Assembly: GCA_900239685.1 (NCBI GenBank)
Contig: OENT01000466.1
Span: forward strand, 47,620-111,619
DNA: 64,000 bases
DNA from: Rotaria macrura
Taxonomy: Eukaryota; Rotifera; Eurotatoria; Philodinida; Philodinidae
Reading direction: 5' to 3'
Part shown: piece by piece, positions 41,200 through 54,479 of the stretch
Layout: each line of letters begins with the position of its first letter
Numbering within the stretch: position 1 is the stretch's first letter
Notes under the pieces: generated by a model
What the model was told of the DNA's origin: nothing
The model's input: only the letters and a program-made list of their open reading frames with translations
Database searches by the model: none
Position numbers and translations under genes: made by a program

Positions 41200-41713
41200 A
41201 AATGCGATTTATAATTCAATAGACAACGTTTTCTTTTATGACGTATTTATTTTCATAACAACAATATATATTACGAACATGATTGTTTACTAATTTTCTT
41301 CTATTTGTATTTTTTTTAATACCTTCGCCGCTCAACCTATGTTCTCGACTATTTTGTCCGTGTTTTTCTCCCATTTAGCAAATTAAATGCCTTACCTTCC
41401 TTTGCTATCGCTCGCTCTCTCTCTTTATTTACAAGAAAAATCGTGTTCTTTGATGTGTGCGTGTGTAAATTGTTGAAGCCTTTATTACCACGATGAAAAC
41501 AAATACAATGAAAATTAGTCTAGTCGAACAAATAAAGAATTAGACTAACCTTGAGGTTATCTGAATTATTAATTTTGTCTTTTTCTTCTCTTTTTATTAT
41601 TATTTTTTTTTCTTTTCTTCATCATAATAAAAACAGAAAGAAAAATAATTTAAATAAAAATATTTAAACTAATAACCATAAAAAAAGCAAAAAGAAAACA
41701 AGCAAACATAGAG
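41200..41713. other. Convergent 3' ends of twitchin and the GT31-like gene
   Basis: The two stop codons face each other 514 bp apart. AATAAA at 41531 can serve twitchin. TTTATT around 41595 (AATAAA on the minus strand) can serve the gene on the other strand. Sequence is AT- and pyrimidine-rich with no ORF. Confidence 0.6.
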
Positions 41714-43821
41714 TTAGAGGGATTTTTTTACATATTGCCAATAACGATTAAATTTATCAAAAACATCAGTCGTATCTCCATGATGTAGACCAGCAGCACA
41801 AGCAAATGCTTTTGCATTGTCGAAAAAATTATCACAACTACCTTGGTAGCGAATATTGTAATCAGACATTGGATGACGTTGAAGAGACAAATAATCGGGT
41901 AGAATACCACTAGAAAATAAATCCATGTTCTCATTTATTTTCATATTAAAAACATGTGTGATTGAATTGTTCATGGCAACTAAGATTTATCCGGTTTTAC
42001 TTTTAGACCCTTCAAGTTATCCTTGGAATAGACTAGAGCATGATGAGAGTCATGTGTTGAAGGTCTTATTTTTATGAACAAATGCAAAAGTCATCTCGCC
42101 AAGTGTTTGTTCAATTTTCTACTGTTTATGAGTGGATAGAAAGAGTTCAAACTTTTCCGTGAAAATCCTAGATGGCAACAAAAAATCTTTTATTTGATGT
42201 AAACATGTTTAAAAAACCATCCGATCACATATATTTTGAATCTGGTCAGAGTTCTGATTTTACATCATTGATTTCTGGGAATTTTTTCAGTAACAAAAAA
42301 AAAACGTGCAAAACTATTTCATGTATGCGTGAACTGCCTCAGTCGGTCATTGTAGTTTTTACTACGTGCTGTCTTACTGAACAGCAGTGAAGTACAATTT
42401 TTTACATGAAAAGAAAGATAGAACCAATAAAAACCAAATGAATTTTATCATGTAATAATACACTGTAGCCGTTATCTCTAATCGAAAATGGTTTCATTCA
42501 TGTGAACTGAATCTCGATAATTTTTAGTAATTCTATCGCAACCTAAGAAGTTTTCAAACAATCTTCTCTTCTCCATATGTATGATAAAAAGAATGAAAGT
42601 GTTAAAGATTAAATTTGTTCTACTAGTAGACAAACAGTTTGTCTGTCCATTCCGATCTCAAGAATTTTTCACTATGATGACGGCAGATTGCCTATAGGTA
42701 ATATCATCCGTGAAGGCTTTCAATGGATACTGCTTCAGAATTCTTCTAAGAACAACACAATGCAATCAAATTCTATAAATAGGTTTTCCAAACGTAACGC
42801 TGTCTCTTTTGGCGGTCGAATTTGAGTCACTGCCATTCATATGTATACATATTTATGATTCTATGCATTAGAGGTTGCTCTTAGGGACGAGAACAAAAAA
42901 TAATTGTACTGTGCATTGAATATTATGTCACTCGACAATATCTGGTTTTGTCCATTCTGAAATTATAAGTTGACGTCATTCAAAAATCTCTAGAAAATCG
43001 AACTATTACAATTTTGACGATTTAATCATGTGCTCATCTATATAGATGCCTTTCGAACGTTGATAATGAAAACTTACGTTAAATAAACATCAGAAATTCT
43101 GAATGGTCTATTTGGATCTTGATAAGATGCATAGACTAGAGCATCTCGAGCTTTTTTCGATATTAAATAACCAAAACCGGATAAAAAATCAGGATAATGT
43201 GAACATGGAAATTCATCGATTGTAATAACATAACGAAGTCCAACTGGCTCGTTCGCTTGACGAAAAACGCCTGGATGATAATGTTTATAACCATAGATAT
43301 TCATGTCAGACATACGAAATGAACTATTCGTTACTTTGTCTAGTAATGGTGAAAGAAATTTCAAAAGTAAAATTAAATTAACAAATATATCATCGTCTGT
43401 TTTAAATAGAAATTTTGCACAACGACAATAACGGAATGACCATTCAAATATAGATAAAACACGATATGTAACCAATGTATATTGTGGTAATAATTCAACT
43501 TGAATTAAATCATGAAATAGATTATTTTCAAGACGTATATGCGAACTTAATTTATCATCGAAATCGATAAGAAAGAAAAATTTTACATTTATTCTTGAGT
43601 AAGAACCAATATTTTCGCCTGATCCCCATGTTCGACGAATAGCATCGCGACTTTTATAATTTTCTGATTTCGATATAATTACAATAACTAAATCAATTGA
43701 TTGATTTAAACAGGCATCTTCATTGCTTATTATAAATTTGAGAAGATTCGTACGTGAACTACGACGAGATGTAGGTAGAAGTAAATTATTGGTTTGTAGA
43801 GTTACTGTTGTAGATGATGAT
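41714..43821 (-). CDS. Beta-1,3-galactosyltransferase-like glycosyltransferase (GT31), catalytic part
   Basis: The main exon is 43821-43078, entered in phase 2 at an acceptor (AG at 43823-43822). It encodes the GT31 landmarks in order: LLKFIISNEDAC, the DLVIVIISK strand, YKSRDAIRRTWG, RLENNLFHDLI, FLFKTDDDIFVN (the DxD metal site), YPDFLSGFGYLIS and RISDVYLT. The expected E in E/D-D-V is S-D-V here. A GTAAGT donor follows at 43077. The last exon, about 41979-41714 (86 codons from its ATG), ends KFNRYWQYVKKSL with stop at 41714 and contains CDNFFDNAKAFACAAGLHHG. Its acceptor phase does not fit the donor directly, so a small exon between them is missing or one junction is misread. The product should be a Golgi type II enzyme adding a beta-1,3-linked sugar. 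The signal anchor probably lies upstream at 47911-47502. Confidence 0.75.
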
Positions 43822-43835
43822 CTAAATAAAATCAA

Positions 43836-46800
43836 TTCATCACATGGAACTCATGTTTCCCTCATGTTAATAGAGGACACTTCATAATAAGTTTTCACGG
43901 CTATTGATAAAAACCGTTTGGAAAAATCCAGTTCTACAGTAGTTGTCATTGGAAAAAGTGATTCTATTGACAACTCAATATTTCAAGAACATCTTATCCA
44001 ATCATGCTGAATTTCTTATTGGAGAATACATACTACTGAGTTGTACGTTTAGTATGGGGCTTCATTGGGAAAATTCAACGAAAAACATTAAATTCAGCAT
44101 AGTCTGACTATCTCAAACGGAAAGGCTCGTTTTTTTAACGAAAATTGTAAATCTCACTGTTTACTATTTTATTAAAAATTCATCGCTTAAAGGAAGAGCT
44201 CACGATAGGTTCGTTATGAGAAAAAACAATTCTGAAATGTCCTCTCTTAATAGGGTAAAAACGAGTTCGATTCATCAGACCGATATGGAAATATTCATTT
44301 GAATCGTCACAAAATTAATCTTTTCTTAATAATATCCCTCGTTAATATTTACGACATTTTTCTAATTTATTTTTTTAGTTGAATCAATTCATACAAGTCA
44401 TTAGTGTTTTATTTGATTTTAATGAGAAAATCGATACTAATCTCGTATTTGACCGAAAAGAAAAATAGAAAAGTTGCGTTCTATCGAATTTTGATTACAA
44501 TATTAATATATTACCTGTAAGTAAATATTAACTAAAGAATACATTCTTGATATAATCTGATATCAAGTTCTGCCACAAACCACTGTCATTCGTTATTCAA
44601 AACTATGATAAATTATTATCATAGATGGTTGGATTTTAATAATAGTACGTTTCTTATTTCGAATCTCACAGATATTAGTATGATCGTTATTATTCTTATA
44701 CTTCATAAGAATTTCAAATCGTTAAATTTTAATTAAACGAGGTCACATTAAAACTGTTTGAGATGGATTTGTGATTCTTGTTTCAAATAATATTGATCGA
44801 TGGATTACTAGTAACGCTCATTGAAATGAAAATTATGCACAATTCGAATAGTATCTAATGCATCTCAAAGTTTCTTTGTCGATCTTATTGAATCAAGTAT
44901 TTCAGCGAAGCAGAACTTTAGATATTCTGTGATCAACTGTTCTTCAAAGATAATATAATACACATTTATACGACAAGGTCATATAAGTGTGCAAATATGT
45001 GTAGTTGATTATCAATTTGAAATGAGTGTGTCTCTTCATTAAATTATTCGTGAGAACTAGAACATAGATCAAATGCAATATTTGATTTTGATACTATGGT
45101 CGATATTTGTGCAGACTGTAAACAATTTCTGTCCAGAAAAAACATACAATGTTAAGCGCATGGGTTTCCTCATCAAATGAAACACGTTTACACATTAGAT
45201 GTATTATTAAATAACGAAAAACTATCGATTAGAAAGAATAGTGATGACAACCTCGTGACGTTATATTTTACCTATATGATGGGCACTGTTTGAATAGCAA
45301 GAGCACAAGTTTTTGATACAATTTATCTTTTTCTACGTGTCTTATATGAAATTTTCTATCGGCACAGTACTAGACTTAACGTCTTTCGAAACCTGATATT
45401 TTTCTCGGACTATAAATGACTTATTTATGTAGTATGTTATATTATGAATTTAACCCATTTGTGATGATCGAAGAGAAGAAAGTACAGAATAAATACAGTG
45501 GTGTATTCTTATGAAATGAGAACTGCTTCATTTTGATTACAAATCAATATTCGGTCAAATCATGGCGAAAAATAAGAACAATAGTAACTATCGTCTCAAA
45601 TCTAATACAAATCAAATATTATAAGTGATTCAATAATACTTGTCAGGAAGAAAATGGCCAGGTATTGTTCAGAAATCTGGTTTCACTGCTTTTTACTTTG
45701 CAAAGTCTATCACCCTCCCCACCTTCCGACTGGCAATGTCTATTCTAAATAGCTCATGCTTTTTGATTTGAGAGTATTTCAATAGTTTTTTCCCCACAGC
45801 ATGAATAGTTGAAAAACAAACTCATTCTAGAGTAGTTTCAGTATCCGTATTGGTTATGGTCCAAGGTAGCAAAAGTTGCTATCCTACACTGACGAATAAG
45901 TGACAGATATGGAAAATATTGTTAGGTCCATTTTTTAGACTAATAAGAGCATAGTTGACTTTTGCTTGTTCATTAACAATAGTTAGGTCAATATCGAACT
46001 TTTACAAGGCCAACTCAATAGCCACTAAACGCAATTAAGAGTGCTGATATTTCTTCACTCCAAGGTTATGTCATGATTATTCTTGAGAAGTTTCTAGCTG
46101 TTAGATCGAAACGGAGTGAGACGAAATATGATTGTGCATTTAACTAGATCATGGATACTCAAGAAAGCTAATGGCGAAAAAAATACGGAGGAAATTGTCA
46201 GAAGTGAGTTTTTTTAGAGCTTTTAAATCAGTTCATATGAAAGAAGAATTATACTCTTATGACAGACTGATGTAGAACGACTTTTTTGTCATCCTGAAGA
46301 TCTCGGCTAATCAGTTATCGTAATGCTGCTATCGAAGTTCAGGTTACGTGAAACATTACGATGTACTGGAGTTGCTCCGAATGTTGATTACGAAAAAATA
46401 CATCGTGGGTAGTTGATATCGGTTGTCAACAAACTTGCAATTCTATTGTTCTATATTACGAAAGCCTTTTCTCATTCACACTGAAACCGATTTTGCTACT
46501 ATTGAGCAATGTCAGTACATGCTCATTCATACAGTCGAGATCGTTCCTACTAGTGTTTTAACCCAGTGATGTATAGGTCACTAGCGAGAGTCATTCAATA
46601 GTGCCGGTAGTTTTTTTAGTAGACACATCTAGGGTTGGATTAGAACCTCACACACACAAACATCATTCCATACCCACATCCACCATATCTATGCACTTTA
46701 CCGCTGTTCAAGAGTAATACTTTATCTTCGATTTATATCGCGTAGTCACATGATTTCCAAACAAATCTCATGGGGGTGTACGCATCTATGTGGTAATGGC

Positions 46801-46860
46801 AAGACTGTATAATTATGTCTTCCGTTATTGGTAAGAAATAACTGTAAAGAAAAAAAAACC
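43836..46860. other. 3-kb non-coding stretch, possibly intron of the GT31 gene
   Basis: No ORF of note on either strand. AT-rich, with no repeat I can define. It separates the catalytic exon from two minus-strand exons that look like a stem and signal anchor. Confidence 0.5.
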
Positions 46861-46883
46861 GTGGGCTAGAAAATTAAATTTAC

Positions 46884-47911
46884 CTTTTCTATTAAATGAA
46901 TCGTTGCATAAAAATTGAGTTCACCTTCTGGTAATTCTCCAATGTAATTACAATTTTTTTCCATAGTACGATGTAAAACAATTATTATTAATCTATTATG
47001 TGATTTTTCTTCTTTTAGAAGAAAACTACGATCAGTTTTTTTTGTACAGTTCCAGGCGGTTCTGTCAGATCCATTAACCTTTTCCACTTCAAAAAAACGA
47101 GCATTACAGCTACTGAATTCAGTCTTTTATTATACATCCTCGTTCTACCGAAAAAAATCGATCATCCGAAATTGATTTACATTCTCTTATTAGGAGACAC
47201 ATATTTCATGACGAAAATTTGACAAACAAAATCCTTCGATGCATTTTAATTTACGATAGTTCTAGGTATAAAAGCATTTGTTTAACTAAAGTCAAACAAA
47301 AATCTGTAAAAACAATTAATCTGAGATTGGAGTATGACAGGCAGCATGAATATTGCTGTCAAGGCCAGACGTAATGTTTTATTCAAGTTGTTTAGAGGAA
47401 TTTTTATCTTTGTTCTATATGTCATTTTTTTTTCTTTGACTGACATTGTTTAATACGCAGTCTATACAACATTTCATAAAGTTGAATATGTAAATTTATA
47501 CCTGATGGTGGTTATATTATCATTGACTTGTTGGTCAATCGTAGAATTTATTTTCGTTGTCGTTTCAATTTTTTTCTTGTGTCTCATACATCTTAAACCT
47601 AATGAAAATTCTTTTTCGACATGATTGTAGAATTTTACTAAATCATTATGATCATAGTCAATTTCAAGTATATTTCGAATGAATTCACTTGGCTTAATAT
47701 TGTTAAGTGAGGATTGTGTGTGCGGTTGTTTAATACTATTGTAAATTTCTTTAGAATTTTGTGAAATATTTTCAGTTGTAACCGATCGATATTGTCCATA
47801 TTGATAATAAACAAAGGCAAGAATAGAATTAAATAATAATAGTAATAGAAAACAACGTTTTTGATTTAAACATGAATGTTGGTTCGGACTTTTATTATTA
47901 TCAAGCGCCAT
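46884..47911 (-). CDS. Type II membrane-anchor exons, probable 5' part of the GT31 gene
   Basis: Exon 1 is 47911-47502: a short cytosolic N-terminus (about 18 residues), a hydrophobic signal anchor CFLLLLLFNSILAFVYYQY (residues about 20-38), then a Ser/Thr/Asn-rich stem. It ends in phase 2 at GGTATAAA. A second exon, 47112-46884, is entered in phase 2, encodes CNARFFEVEKVNGSDR, WNCTKKTDRSF and NCNYIGELPEGELNFYATI, and ends in phase 0. I do not recognise its fold. Exon 1 also fits the phase-2 acceptor of the GT31 catalytic exon at 43821 exactly, so it could splice there directly; exon 2 could be alternative or need an unseen partner. Alternatively this is a separate short gene. Confidence 0.45.
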
Positions 47912-50784
47912 TAGCTCATATAAAATACGACGAAGAACAAATCTAATAAGTCCATTATGGAAGAATAAATCATCTGAAATACAGCAGAAAATCTTGACAT
48001 TTCACAGTATGAAAAAAATGCTTTTTTTCCTTCACCTTCTTCAAAAATGTCTCACTGTTTTTTTTTTGTTATAAGGCATGGGATCAAATAGGACGAGGAA
48101 GAAAAATGAAGAAAAGAAAAGCATGTAGGTTCGCTCATTTTTCTCTTCCTTTAACGAAACACATCGTACATTTGCGGACGAGAAAAATTGTCATGTTAAT
48201 TTTGCTTTCACTTTGTTTAAGTAACTAACAAAACTATAAGCATATAGAACAAACACTAATCTGAGAGCAACTGTATACTTTAAATCACAAAAGAAGGACA
48301 TATAGTAAACATGAACAAGGATGGACAAAGAGGAAAAAAAAGAAGATGACTTTCGTCTACCGGGAAAGGAAATTGTTGAATTCATATACTGTAAGTAACA
48401 TATGGACGCTTTATGAATAACAATGACAACGGCTACTTACTCATACTTAACTTTTCGTTTAAAAGACAGAAAATGTCACCATCAGGCGTATCCTGAATGG
48501 CAACAGGTTCTTTTCCACAACATCATACTTTTTGTTCTACTCTTTCTTTTACAAATAGATACAATTTGAATGACTCACATAGCATTTTGAAAAATGGCTG
48601 TTGAGAGCAACTATATCTACTATCATAAAACATCTTTTTTTTTATCTATTGAAGCTGTAAAAGTATGTCTAAAGAGAAAAAAAGTGAACGTTTCATAAGT
48701 AGACGGTCTGATTTGCAATGACAATACATTTTTAAATTAAAAATATTAACTAGGCAGTCATTCGAACACGATTTAACTATATATTTTTCTTCTTTTATTA
48801 TGCAATAACTGACGACATTATGGTCCTCATAGTACAATGAGACCGCTTATAAATGAATAACAACAAAAAAAGAAATAAGAGATCTACAGCGAGGAGGAAA
48901 AAAATACGAGGAAGAGAAGTAGAATTAACAACAAACAGTAGAAACAACAAACATGATACGTTAAAGAGCACCCTCTTTAGAAAAAGAACGCAGTATAAAG
49001 TAATATGAAAAAATAGAGAAAACTACGAGTTAACAATGATGATTAGGTGTTACTTTTTGAGATTTGGTTTGCCTATCATTTCTATGTTAAAGAAATGAAT
49101 CCGGGATATTTTGGAGGACTTGAATCTCTTCTATACTATAATGTAGAATTGAGACTGTGGGAGAGTTGGCAGAAGTCCACTTAACGCATTTCCTGAAAAT
49201 CGAAGCGTTCTCGGCATATCGCTTTGAAACGTGTAAAGATAGAATTGAAACCTTACTTTGTGCCCAGGCCTTTCTGAACTCATTCAATGATGCTCGTTCT
49301 AAAAGTATCTTTCCATCAACTGAGTTAGCTAATGATGCCAAATACTTACTCCGCAGTATCTAGCCCATCTATCCTCCATAGATAACTCGTCAAACATACA
49401 TGCAAAAATATAATCGCTCCCACCTAACCAGAACGCAATATTTTTAAAACATGTAAAGTAAAAATGGCAGAGTTCGTTGCCTTGATTTTCTGTAAAGATT
49501 GGGAATAGTGGATACAACCATGTAAATAAAAGTAAGATATACGACCCAAAGAGAACTCTCCTCAGAAACCACGTCGTTTTACCCATAAATCTGAACGAAT
49601 TTATCCTGGCTGGTCTTTGTCTTATTTTTAACATTGTATTTTTTATCATACTTTCCCATCCAAGTTTAGGTGATATATAGTACACGATTCAACTATTGCA
49701 TACATCAGCGACTTTATTTTGTCGTTATACCTACAACATCAGATGATATGCATATATAAATATATATTTATTTTATTTAAGATATCTTGTTTCGAAAAAA
49801 GTCTAGTCGATTATTACACGAACATCATAATTTCTTTAAAAATGAACGAAGCATGAAATTAAATGACTCACCTATTCTTTAAAAAAATTAATCGCACTCC
49901 TTAATGATACTGATGCATGAACCCATTCAACGAAAAAGAAAAGAAATTCCTATCACAAACGTAACCTCTTCGAAACTTAAGTATGAAGCCTACAAGCATA
50001 TACTTCAGTCTCATTATGTAAGAAAGCCATATGCATTAATGAAATATTTCTAGTAGATGGCTAATGTCAATACGATATTGAACGATCGGTTTCGTTTGTT
50101 TATTCCTTTTTTTACTTTTAAATTTCGCAGTTTAATTGGGAGACATTTTTTTTACCGATTCATTTATAGCAAGACGAATATGTAACTTATTTTTCTGTAA
50201 ATCGATCTACTCTTGATAAGCTCTAGTTGAATAGAATTTTTTGTGCGTTATTTAATCATTTATATGAAAACAGTTTCTTTTAATATAACAAGTCTTCTAT
50301 TCATGTGTACAGTATTACTTTAACAATATTTACATTCAATAGAAATATGCTAGTTGATTTTCAAATCAAAATTCAATTACTTATACTACATAGTTTACTA
50401 GTTTTTTTCGATTGATGCTTCATTTATTTTTATCTGAAAAAAGAATTATAGCTTAGATGAATGATAATCTTGGTAAGAAATTTAGTTGAGAATTTTTTCG
50501 AAGTACACTTTCTAGTGATAGATGAATTATTAAAAGTTCTATTTTTCCAAATGAACATAATCAATGATGAAAGATTCTAGTCAAAAGAATATTTATGCTC
50601 ATGAAGACCTATCAAATCAAATCGAGAGTACTAATTAACAAATCTAATTATAATCTTCAAGAAAAACAGCGTGCTCATACCGTAAAATAAGCTCTACATA
50701 AACTTTTCTTTGAAATAATGCGATAGTACACTCTCAAAATAACATAGGATTTTCTCAAAAGTTCGATATATTTTCAAGGAACGA
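47912..50784. other. Gene-poor stretch with unrecognised minus-strand ORFs
   Basis: Mostly AT-rich with stops in all frames. The only notable coding potential is the minus strand between 49685 and 49087. A 118-codon ORF there includes hydrophobic segments (FGSYILLLFTWLYPLFPIF, NIAFWLGGSDYIFACMF) and overlaps the start of a second ORF in another frame (LANSVDGKILLERASLNEF). Together they could be two exons or a frameshifted remnant of a membrane protein. No family recognised. Confidence 0.35.
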
Positions 50785-52021
50785 TACCCAGGTCGTTCTT
50801 TCCGGAACCCGCAGGAAACGGGATATTTTCCGGCTTCTTCCTGCCGGTCCCGGTGTATTTCTGGCCGGAAAAACCACCGGAACATGGAAGCAGTATTCAG
50901 GCTACTTCCGAAAACCGGAAATTTCAAGGAAATACCTTGGATCAGCCAGGAACCTACCAGAACTATGGCAAGTTTCACCCCGGATCCAACCGGAAAATAC
51001 AACACTCCGATAAAGAAGCAACGGAAAACAGTCGGAATCGACGGTCTTTCGATCAGATTATTTCTGCTTGAAAAGTCAGGCCTCCGCTAGAAAAAACTCA
51101 CATCGAATATTAACCTCTCATTTCTACCAATCCTAGATACTAAAATCATCATTTTACAAAAAAGACCTTTAAAGGTCTTTTTTGGGATTTTTTTTCTAAA
51201 TCCTTCATTTCAAGGACAATGTCGATGAAATGGATAGTTTAACATACTTTCATGGGTTCGCGTGAAAATTTTAGATGTGTTACTTAGAGTGTTATTGTTT
51301 TCAGTGCATTCCTATGCATACCAAATTTCTTTGATAAAAATTTAAAATGATACGTCATTTAGAGACTTTAGAAGCGTCAATTACCTTGATTGAAGACTCA
51401 GGAAAGTCTCAAAACGCTGGTGTTTAACATGTGTGCTGTTCTTAGACATAGCGTTTTCGGTTTGCAAACGTCTAAATATCTGATTTTTAGGTCTTCGGAC
51501 TTACAATTCTCATTTTCGCGACAAAAACAATTTTGGAGAGAAATGTATAATGTTTTACTAGAATGTTATTTGTTCCCATGATATCTTCTGGTGTTGTTTC
51601 AGGCTGGTTAAAAAAGAAGTAAAAGCTGGCTTCGAAATACCGAGAGCTATGCTTAGTAAGTCTGAGTATTTAGCGCTGTTTGGGAAATGGCCAGATGAGT
51701 TTTCGTGAACTTAGCGGAAACTGTCAGATCTGAGCCGTGTTCTCTCCCGATTGGAAAATTGCTTTTTCCGTTACCGGTATGCGGTCCGGAAACGGTCTGA
51801 TCTGGACCGTATGCGGTCGGGCTTGGGAACGGTGTTTTCCGTCGACGGATCACGTGTAGGAAACGGGAATCGTATCCGTGGATACGCTCCGTTGCCCGGA
51901 ATGGATGGGAAGTAAGCCGAAACCGGAAGCCGGAACTGATTTTGGAAACCCGCTTCTGGAAATCATGGGAATAACACTGGGTTCGGCCGGTTCCCACCGT
52001 ACGTCTTCTACCTGGGTATGT
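50785..52021. mobile_element. Putative 1.24-kb element: two GC-rich CCGG islands with 10-bp terminal inverted repeats
   Basis: Two islands, about 50785-51080 and 51690-52021, are dense in CCGGAA, GGAAAC and CCGGT words and sharply GC-richer than everything around. The left island begins ATACCCAGGT and the right ends ACCTGGGTAT, so the outer 10 bp are inverted copies placed at the compositional edges. The interior (51080-51690) is AT-rich and contains a 28-bp perfect palindrome. ORFs here are short, and overlapping frames stay open because of the composition. I could not identify a target-site duplication or a transposase. A non-autonomous DNA element is the working idea. Confidence 0.4.
51157..51184. 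repeat. 28-bp perfect palindrome
   Basis: Centred between 51170 and 51171; each 14-nt half reads C, six A, GACC, TTT and its complement, without a loop. It lies between the two GC-rich islands. Confidence 0.9.
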
Positions 52022-54479
52022 TTTCTTTTGTAAAAAATTCATTTCATAGTTACCATGCAAAAATTTTAAAATTTTTGAGCAAAACCTTCTGAAACTTCCG
52101 TATGTTTGTTTTAGGCTTCGTGAAAACTTTGCTAAACCTCCGATAATTTTATAGAGCATCATTCGGCTGATTCGAACATTATCACTGCATTCGACATTCA
52201 CCAAGAACCTATGGATGATCGTAGAGATAATGATTGATGAAGATGATTATAATCATCTGTAAATTGCTGCACTACAATAGCTTAGAAATTTCAAGCAAAC
52301 ACGCCAACAGTTCTTCAAATTGAATCAATACTATCATTCTCCACGGAACATTCTGGTTATAATTCAAAAGCGTATACAAACTCAAGAATGTTCTCTTCTG
52401 AAAAACTATCATCAAACACAACGTAGGATATGTCAAGCCAGCATCCGAGTAAATTTCGGAAAGATTTGCACTCTGACATTATTGCTGGATTTCAGGCTTG
52501 ATCGCCTTTCGAGTTCATTAGTTATTTTTGTTTCGAAAATTCCTATGTTCTGTAGCAAAATCAATGACATACTCTGATTCCATCTGATTCGATAGATAAC
52601 GTGTTATAGAGCTTGTCTGGCGTCTGTGTATTGGTTCGAAAAGTATTAAGGAATAGATGCCGTTGAGTATCGCACAGATAGCTACCAATGGATCTCTTAC
52701 TATGTGCATTCGTCGACCGTGAGATGGATCCACTCTGAGTATCAAACTTTGATTAGCGATTCTAGTTAATAGTGAAAATAATCTGTTCGGATTCAGGAGT
52801 TGCTTCGTTTCGTGTAATCCAATAGTATTTTATTCGCCGAGTGAAGCTATCAAATCCTATTGGATATTATATCCAATCTATTGAGCTTGATGATGTAATT
52901 TTACGGTAATCTTACATTGGAGCACCAGACGTTTGCTGGCTTTCTTTTTAGATGTGATGGAAAGTGAAATGGTTTTGCTTCAGAATCTACGTAGGGATGT
53001 AAAAGCTTAGTTTTTTCCTCTTCCCGAGTACCATATGTATAAGCTATGGATGCATAATTTTACTTTTGATTTCTATTAGACGATCGTATATAAAAAATCT
53101 TTCCCTAAAGTATATATCGAAAGGAATACAGAATGATACTTTTGATTTCTTCTACAGCAATGGATAAATCAACAATCTTCCTAATATGTTCTAATAAAAA
53201 AATGTGAAATATGAATTATTGTAACTCAATTGACACTATATTCTGAAATGATTTGTAAATCGCAAAAAGACGTTGGAAAGCTGCTCTGACCAAATCATGC
53301 CACGTTTTATTAAAAGTCGAATAATCTTGGAGATGGAACGTCGGTTTCAAGGTGACCCGAGTATGAAATCAATTTCATAAGATGTCCAGTTGATAGAGCC
53401 CACCGAAATCTACTTGGAATCAGTCACAACACGAGTTCAAATCAATAATATTCCATGTCTGACGAAATTTCCATCACACATGAAATGTTTTCACACCGTC
53501 AAGCATTTTTCATTGATTTTGTTTTATTCAGAAGGACATTTATTTACAACGAAATTTAAATTTCAAAGAAAATAATGCAAATACATGCCCAAAATTCAAC
53601 TTTGATTATATTCAAAAATCTTGTGTGGTAGAAAAATGTATGATTAACTTTTACTCGAAGTCTTTCTTTTGGATTCAAATCAGATTCTTTGAGAACGCGT
53701 GAAAATCATTAAAGAATGATCAAGTCCATACGGGTTTCAGTGTTAATCAATACGTTTTTAGGTGTAGGTACAGGTCTTTCAATATGATCTACATAAACAT
53801 ATCCTGATTCAAATCAAATATCAGTCTCTACGTCACTCAAGCGTGTGAACATAGGAGCAGTTTTTATTTTTCTTCACATGGACACCTATCCCACCCTGTC
53901 AACACCCCTCATATTAAGAATCTCCATACAAGAAATCTAGGATTAAAGCAGCTAATTACCTACGAAAAAATCCTTTTGCGCAAACTTCGGTTTCACCGTA
54001 TTGTACCACGTTCACAAAACGCTCAGTTTATACACTAAGCTAACTGCGGTTTTATAAGCTGTGATGTGCGCATTTCGATGTGGAGCTCCAAAGCAAGCCT
54101 TTCTTGACTTGATACCTAAATCTAGTTACCATCAAGTGAAACTTTTCTTCGAACAATTCTTCCATAACAATAAGCACTTCTCACGAATCCTGAGAACAAG
54201 CTTTTCGAATATCAATAACGAACAGATCGAGTCGAAAACTTCATATTTCACGAAGACAAAGACTTGATGCTTTTTACCACGACGTTGAATCTGTAGATTT
54301 TGATAACGTATAAGCATTGTTTTGTGCATGGGATATTTAAAGTAAGAAAAAAACGTTTGCTCTAACTTCGCCACGTCACATTCATTGTAGGTGTGTCCAG
54401 ATGAATTTTATCAAATTTTTGTGTTGTAATATATGGACTGCTGATAGGAAAGAATAGTTCTGACTATATCACTTTTCCC
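52022..54479. other. No recognised gene
   Basis: Only chance-length ORFs (60-85 codons) on both strands with no domain pattern. Some of it may be further decayed sequence of the transposase relic that begins at about 54480, but I could not find family motifs upstream of that point. Confidence 0.45.

Noticed and set aside
49087-49685. Overlapping minus-strand ORFs with hydrophobic segments
   Set aside because: Possibly part of a membrane protein, but no family motif and no convincing splice pair, so not called as a gene.
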